Source: Lachnospiraceae bacterium
GTDB taxonomy: Bacteria > Bacillota > Clostridia > Lachnospirales > Lachnospiraceae
Direction: 5' to 3'
DNA length: 64,000 nucleotides
Assembly: GCA_022510705.1 (NCBI GenBank)
Contig: JAFLSX010000002.1
Span: 1 to 64,000, forward strand
In this document: positions 61,819-64,000 of the stretch, piece by piece
How positions within the stretch are numbered: the stretch's first letter is position 1
Layout: each line of letters begins with the position of its first letter
Notes under the pieces: model-generated
Seen by the model: the letters and a program-made list of their open reading frames with translations, nothing else
What the model was told of the DNA's origin: nothing
The model's database searches: none
Position numbers and translations under genes: made by a program

Positions 61819-63024
61819 ATGAGTAAAATTCAGATGACAACCCCTCTGGTAGAGATGGACGGAGATGAAATGACCCGGATTCTCTGGAAGATGATTAAGG
61901 AAGAGTTATTGCTTCCCTTTATTGATTTAAAAACGGAATATTACGATCTGGGACTGGAAAACCGTAATAAAACTGATGATCAGGTGACCGTTGATTCTGC
62001 CAATGCGACTTTGCAATACGGCGTTGCGGTTAAATGTGCCACCATTACACCCAATGCGGCCAGGATGACAGAATATAATCTAAAAGAGATGTGGAAGAGT
62101 CCTAACGGCACCATCCGTGCCATTTTAGACGGTACGGTATTTAGGGCGCCCATTGTGGTGAATGGTATCGAGCCCTGTGTGAAGAACTGGAAGAAGCCGA
62201 TTACACTGGCCCGCCATGCTTACGGGGATGTGTATAAGAATACGGAAATCAAAGTAGGAGGACCCGGCAAGGCAGAACTGGTATTTACCGATGCAGAGGG
62301 GAAGGAGACCAGGGAACTGATACATACTTTTAATGGTGCAGGTATTCTGCAAGGTATGCACAATACGAATCAGTCCATTGAGAGTTTTGCAAGGGCATGT
62401 TTTGGTTATGCTGTTGATACAAAGCAGGATTTGTGGTTTGCGACCAAAGATACCATTTCCAAAAAGTATGATCATACCTTTAAAGATATTTTTCAGGAGA
62501 TCTATGATGCGGAATACAAGGTAAAATTTGAGGAACTGGGCATCGAATATTTCTATACCCTGATTGACGATGCGGTAGCCCGTGTTATGAAGTCAGAAGG
62601 CGGATTTATCTGGGCTTGCAAGAATTATGACGGAGATGTCATGTCGGACATGGTCTCATCGGCATTCGGCTCTTTAGCCATGATGACCTCTGTACTGACA
62701 TCGCCGAGCGGCGTTTATGAGTATGAAGCAGCCCACGGTACCGTGCAAAGACATTATTATAAGCATTTAAAGGGAGAAGAGACCTCTACGAATTCTGTAG
62801 CAACGATCTTTGCCTGGACCGGTGCGCTTAGAAAGAGGGGCGAACTGGATGAAAACAAGGCGCTTATGGAATTTGCGGATAAACTGGAGAAGGCCACATT
62901 AAGTACCATAGAAAGCGGTAAGATGACAAAGGACTTGGCGCTGATCACGTCCCTTGAAAATGTGACGGTTTTAAACAGCGGGGACTTTATCAAAGCAATC
63001 CGGGCTACTTATGAAGCAATGTAG
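61819..63024 (+). CDS. icd: NADP-dependent isocitrate dehydrogenase
   Basis: A 401-residue enzyme that oxidises isocitrate to 2-oxoglutarate. [20 protein letters not shown], the isocitrate-binding [20 protein letters not shown], and the [20 protein letters not shown] segment identify the eukaryotic-type (subfamily II) NADP enzyme, not the E. coli type. GAAGGAGG precedes the ATG, 28 bases after the GntR gene. Together with the upstream citrate-forming enzyme and an aconitase elsewhere it would make 2-oxoglutarate for glutamate. Confidence 0.94.
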   Translation: MSKIQMTTPLVEMDGDEMTRILWKMIKEELLLPFIDLKTEYYDLGLENRNKTDDQVTVDSANATLQYGVAVKCATITPNAARMTEYNLKEMWKSPNGTIRAILDGTVFRAPIVVNGIEPCVKNWKKPITLARHAYGDVYKNTEIKVGGPGKAELVFTDAEGKETRELIHTFNGAGILQGMHNTNQSIESFARACFGYAVDTKQDLWFATKDTISKKYDHTFKDIFQEIYDAEYKVKFEELGIEYFYTLIDDAVARVMKSEGGFIWACKNYDGDVMSDMVSSAFGSLAMMTSVLTSPSGVYEYEAAHGTVQRHYYKHLKGEETSTNSVATIFAWTGALRKRGELDENKALMEFADKLEKATLSTIESGKMTKDLALITSLENVTVLNSGDFIKAIRATYEAM

Positions 63025-63056
63025 GACTTCAAATTTAAGTAATTAATATGCAAAAG

Positions 63057-63109
63057 AAAAGGTGTTTGGAGGGATGAGCCGAAACAGGCTGCATGTCCAA
63101 ACACCTTTT
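63057..63109. terminator. Bidirectional terminator after icd
   Basis: AAAAGGTGTTTGGA (63057-63070) pairs perfectly with TCCAAACACCTTTT (63096-63109). A short inner hairpin (GAGCC/GGCT) is in the loop. T-runs occur on both strands. Confidence 0.85.
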
Positions 63110-63116
63110 TTGCGCG

Positions 63117-64000
63117 TTACTCCGCTAATTGCTCCCATTGCTCATATAGTATATCCAATTCATCCGTAATTTCCTGCTGTTCTTTTGCAATGGCCTGCAG
63201 TTTTGCTACATCGGTTGCCACTTCGGGGACATTCATTTCTTCACTCAGCACATTTTGACGCTGTTCCAAAACGGCAATTCGTTCTTCGCATTTTTTTAAG
63301 TCATTTTCCTTCTTGCGAAGTTTAGCTTGTTCTTCTTTCTGCTGTTGCCAGTCTGCTTTGGCTGCGGTAGTCTGAGATGCTTGTATTTTTACAGGATCGG
63401 AAACAGCCGGAGAAAGAAGCGTCTTTTTTTCCAGATAATAGTCATAATTACCTATATAGTTGACAAAGGTGGAGGCTGTAAGCTCCAAGATGCGGGAGGC
63501 AGTACGATTGATAAAATACCGGTCGTGGGAGACATAGAGCACCGTGCCTTCGTAACTGTTAAGAGCATCTTCCAGAATCTCCTTGGACTGAATATCCAGA
63601 TGGTTGGTAGGCTCATCCAGAATGAGGAAATTTGCATTGCCCAGCATCAGCTTTGCTAAAGAGAGGCGGCCTTTTTCTCCGCCGCTTAAATCCTTTACCT
63701 GCTTAAAAACCTCTTCACCGGTGAAGAGAAAAGCGGCCAGAACATTGCGGATTTCAGTATTATCTAAGTAGGGATACTCGTCGGAAATTTCATCAAACAA
63801 GGTCTTTTCCTGATGGAGGACATGATGTTCCTGATCATAGTAACCAATTTCCACATTGGCACCCAGCCGAAAGAAACCGTTATCGGCAGGAATCAGGTCA
63901 TTTAATATTTTTAAAAGGGTGGTCTTTCCGGTACCGTTATCCCCGATAATGGCAACATGTTCACCGCGTTTTAGAGAAAAATGCACGTCACAAAACAGGG
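63117..64000 (-). CDS. ABC-F family ATPase, C-terminal half, cut by window edge
   Basis: The frame is open to base 64000 on the minus strand, so the N-terminal half lies outside. The visible part is the second ABC domain: Walker A IIGDNGTGKTTLLKIL, signature LSGGEKGRLSLAKLML, Walker B FLILDEPTNHLDI, switch VSHDRYFIN. A charged coiled-coil tail follows (QQQKEEQAKLRKKENDLKKC). ABC-F proteins bind the ribosomal E site and modulate translation or give antibiotic resistance; there is no membrane domain. Which subgroup cannot be told from half the protein. Confidence 0.92.
   Translation of the reverse strand, partial: LFCDVHFSLKRGEHVAIIGDNGTGKTTLLKILNDLIPADNGFFRLGANVEIGYYDQEHHVLHQEKTLFDEISDEYPYLDNTEIRNVLAAFLFTGEEVFKQVKDLSGGEKGRLSLAKLMLGNANFLILDEPTNHLDIQSKEILEDALNSYEGTVLYVSHDRYFINRTASRILELTASTFVNYIGNYDYYLEKKTLLSPAVSDPVKIQASQTTAAKADWQQQKEEQAKLRKKENDLKKCEERIAVLEQRQNVLSEEMNVPEVATDVAKLQAIAKEQQEITDELDILYEQWEQLAE

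Overview
The window looks like a chromosomal segment of an anaerobic Gram-positive Clostridia bacterium, most likely a Lachnospiraceae-type gut organism. The basis is inference from gene content: a six-subunit Rnf complex, two tRNA-sensing T-box leaders, a probable 6S RNA, a SpoIID-like protein and a SleB-like hydrolase, BspA-type leucine-rich surface proteins with a class B sortase, and clear sigma-A promoters (TTGACA-17-TATAAT type). No rRNA, tRNA, CRISPR array, insertion sequence or prophage was recognised.

Layout. 1-2.65 kb is an AT-rich, partly decayed accessory stretch: the end of a family 2 glycosyltransferase, a broken histidine kinase, an intact SDR oxidoreductase and a frameshifted small membrane peptide. 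2.7-8.9 kb holds overlapping TetR and RpiR regulators, a HI0933/BaiN-like flavoprotein, cmk, ispH, rpsA (S1) and an orphan cheR. 9-15.4 kb has a YprB-like nuclease (minus strand) and rnfCDGEAB. 15.4-22.1 kb holds a membrane GH25 muramidase, an AP2/degenerate-HNH/AP2 regulator, a SleB hydrolase, thrC, a membrane-bound XRE regulator and a Si-type citrate synthase. 22.3-27.9 kb has deoC, an Xaa-Pro aminopeptidase, 6S RNA, a SpoIID-like protein and YihY.

27.9-34.7 kb is a Phe T-box with pheST, an M18 aminopeptidase and queA, then a PilZ protein. 34.7-41.9 kb is the least familiar block: two zinc-ribbon membrane proteins with identical cysteine spacing flank an ABC ATPase and two ABC-2 permeases, and the second carries TPR and tyrosine-rich YD-like repeats. 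41.9-49.6 kb has tyrA, an EF-G-like GTPase with altered catalytic motifs, a Leu T-box with leuS, and small lineage-specific proteins.

49.7-59.5 kb is a surface-protein locus: a class B sortase with a long N-terminal extension, two large LRR proteins ending in SPKTGD and SPDTGD sorting signals, and a subtilisin-like protease whose ribosome site lies inside a terminator hairpin. 59.5-63.0 kb is a probable citrate-to-2-oxoglutarate operon: a Re-citrate-synthase-like enzyme, a GntR/FCD regulator and NADP-isocitrate dehydrogenase, behind a promoter overlapped by a 32-bp near-perfect palindrome. An ABC-F ATPase runs off the right end.

The best candidates for something undescribed are the zinc-ribbon/ABC/YD-repeat cluster, the palindrome-controlled Re-citrate synthase operon beside a second (Si-type) citrate synthase, the sortase locus, the AP2-HNH-AP2 regulator and the cysteine tail on RnfE. 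All functional statements are by motif reading; no database search was run.
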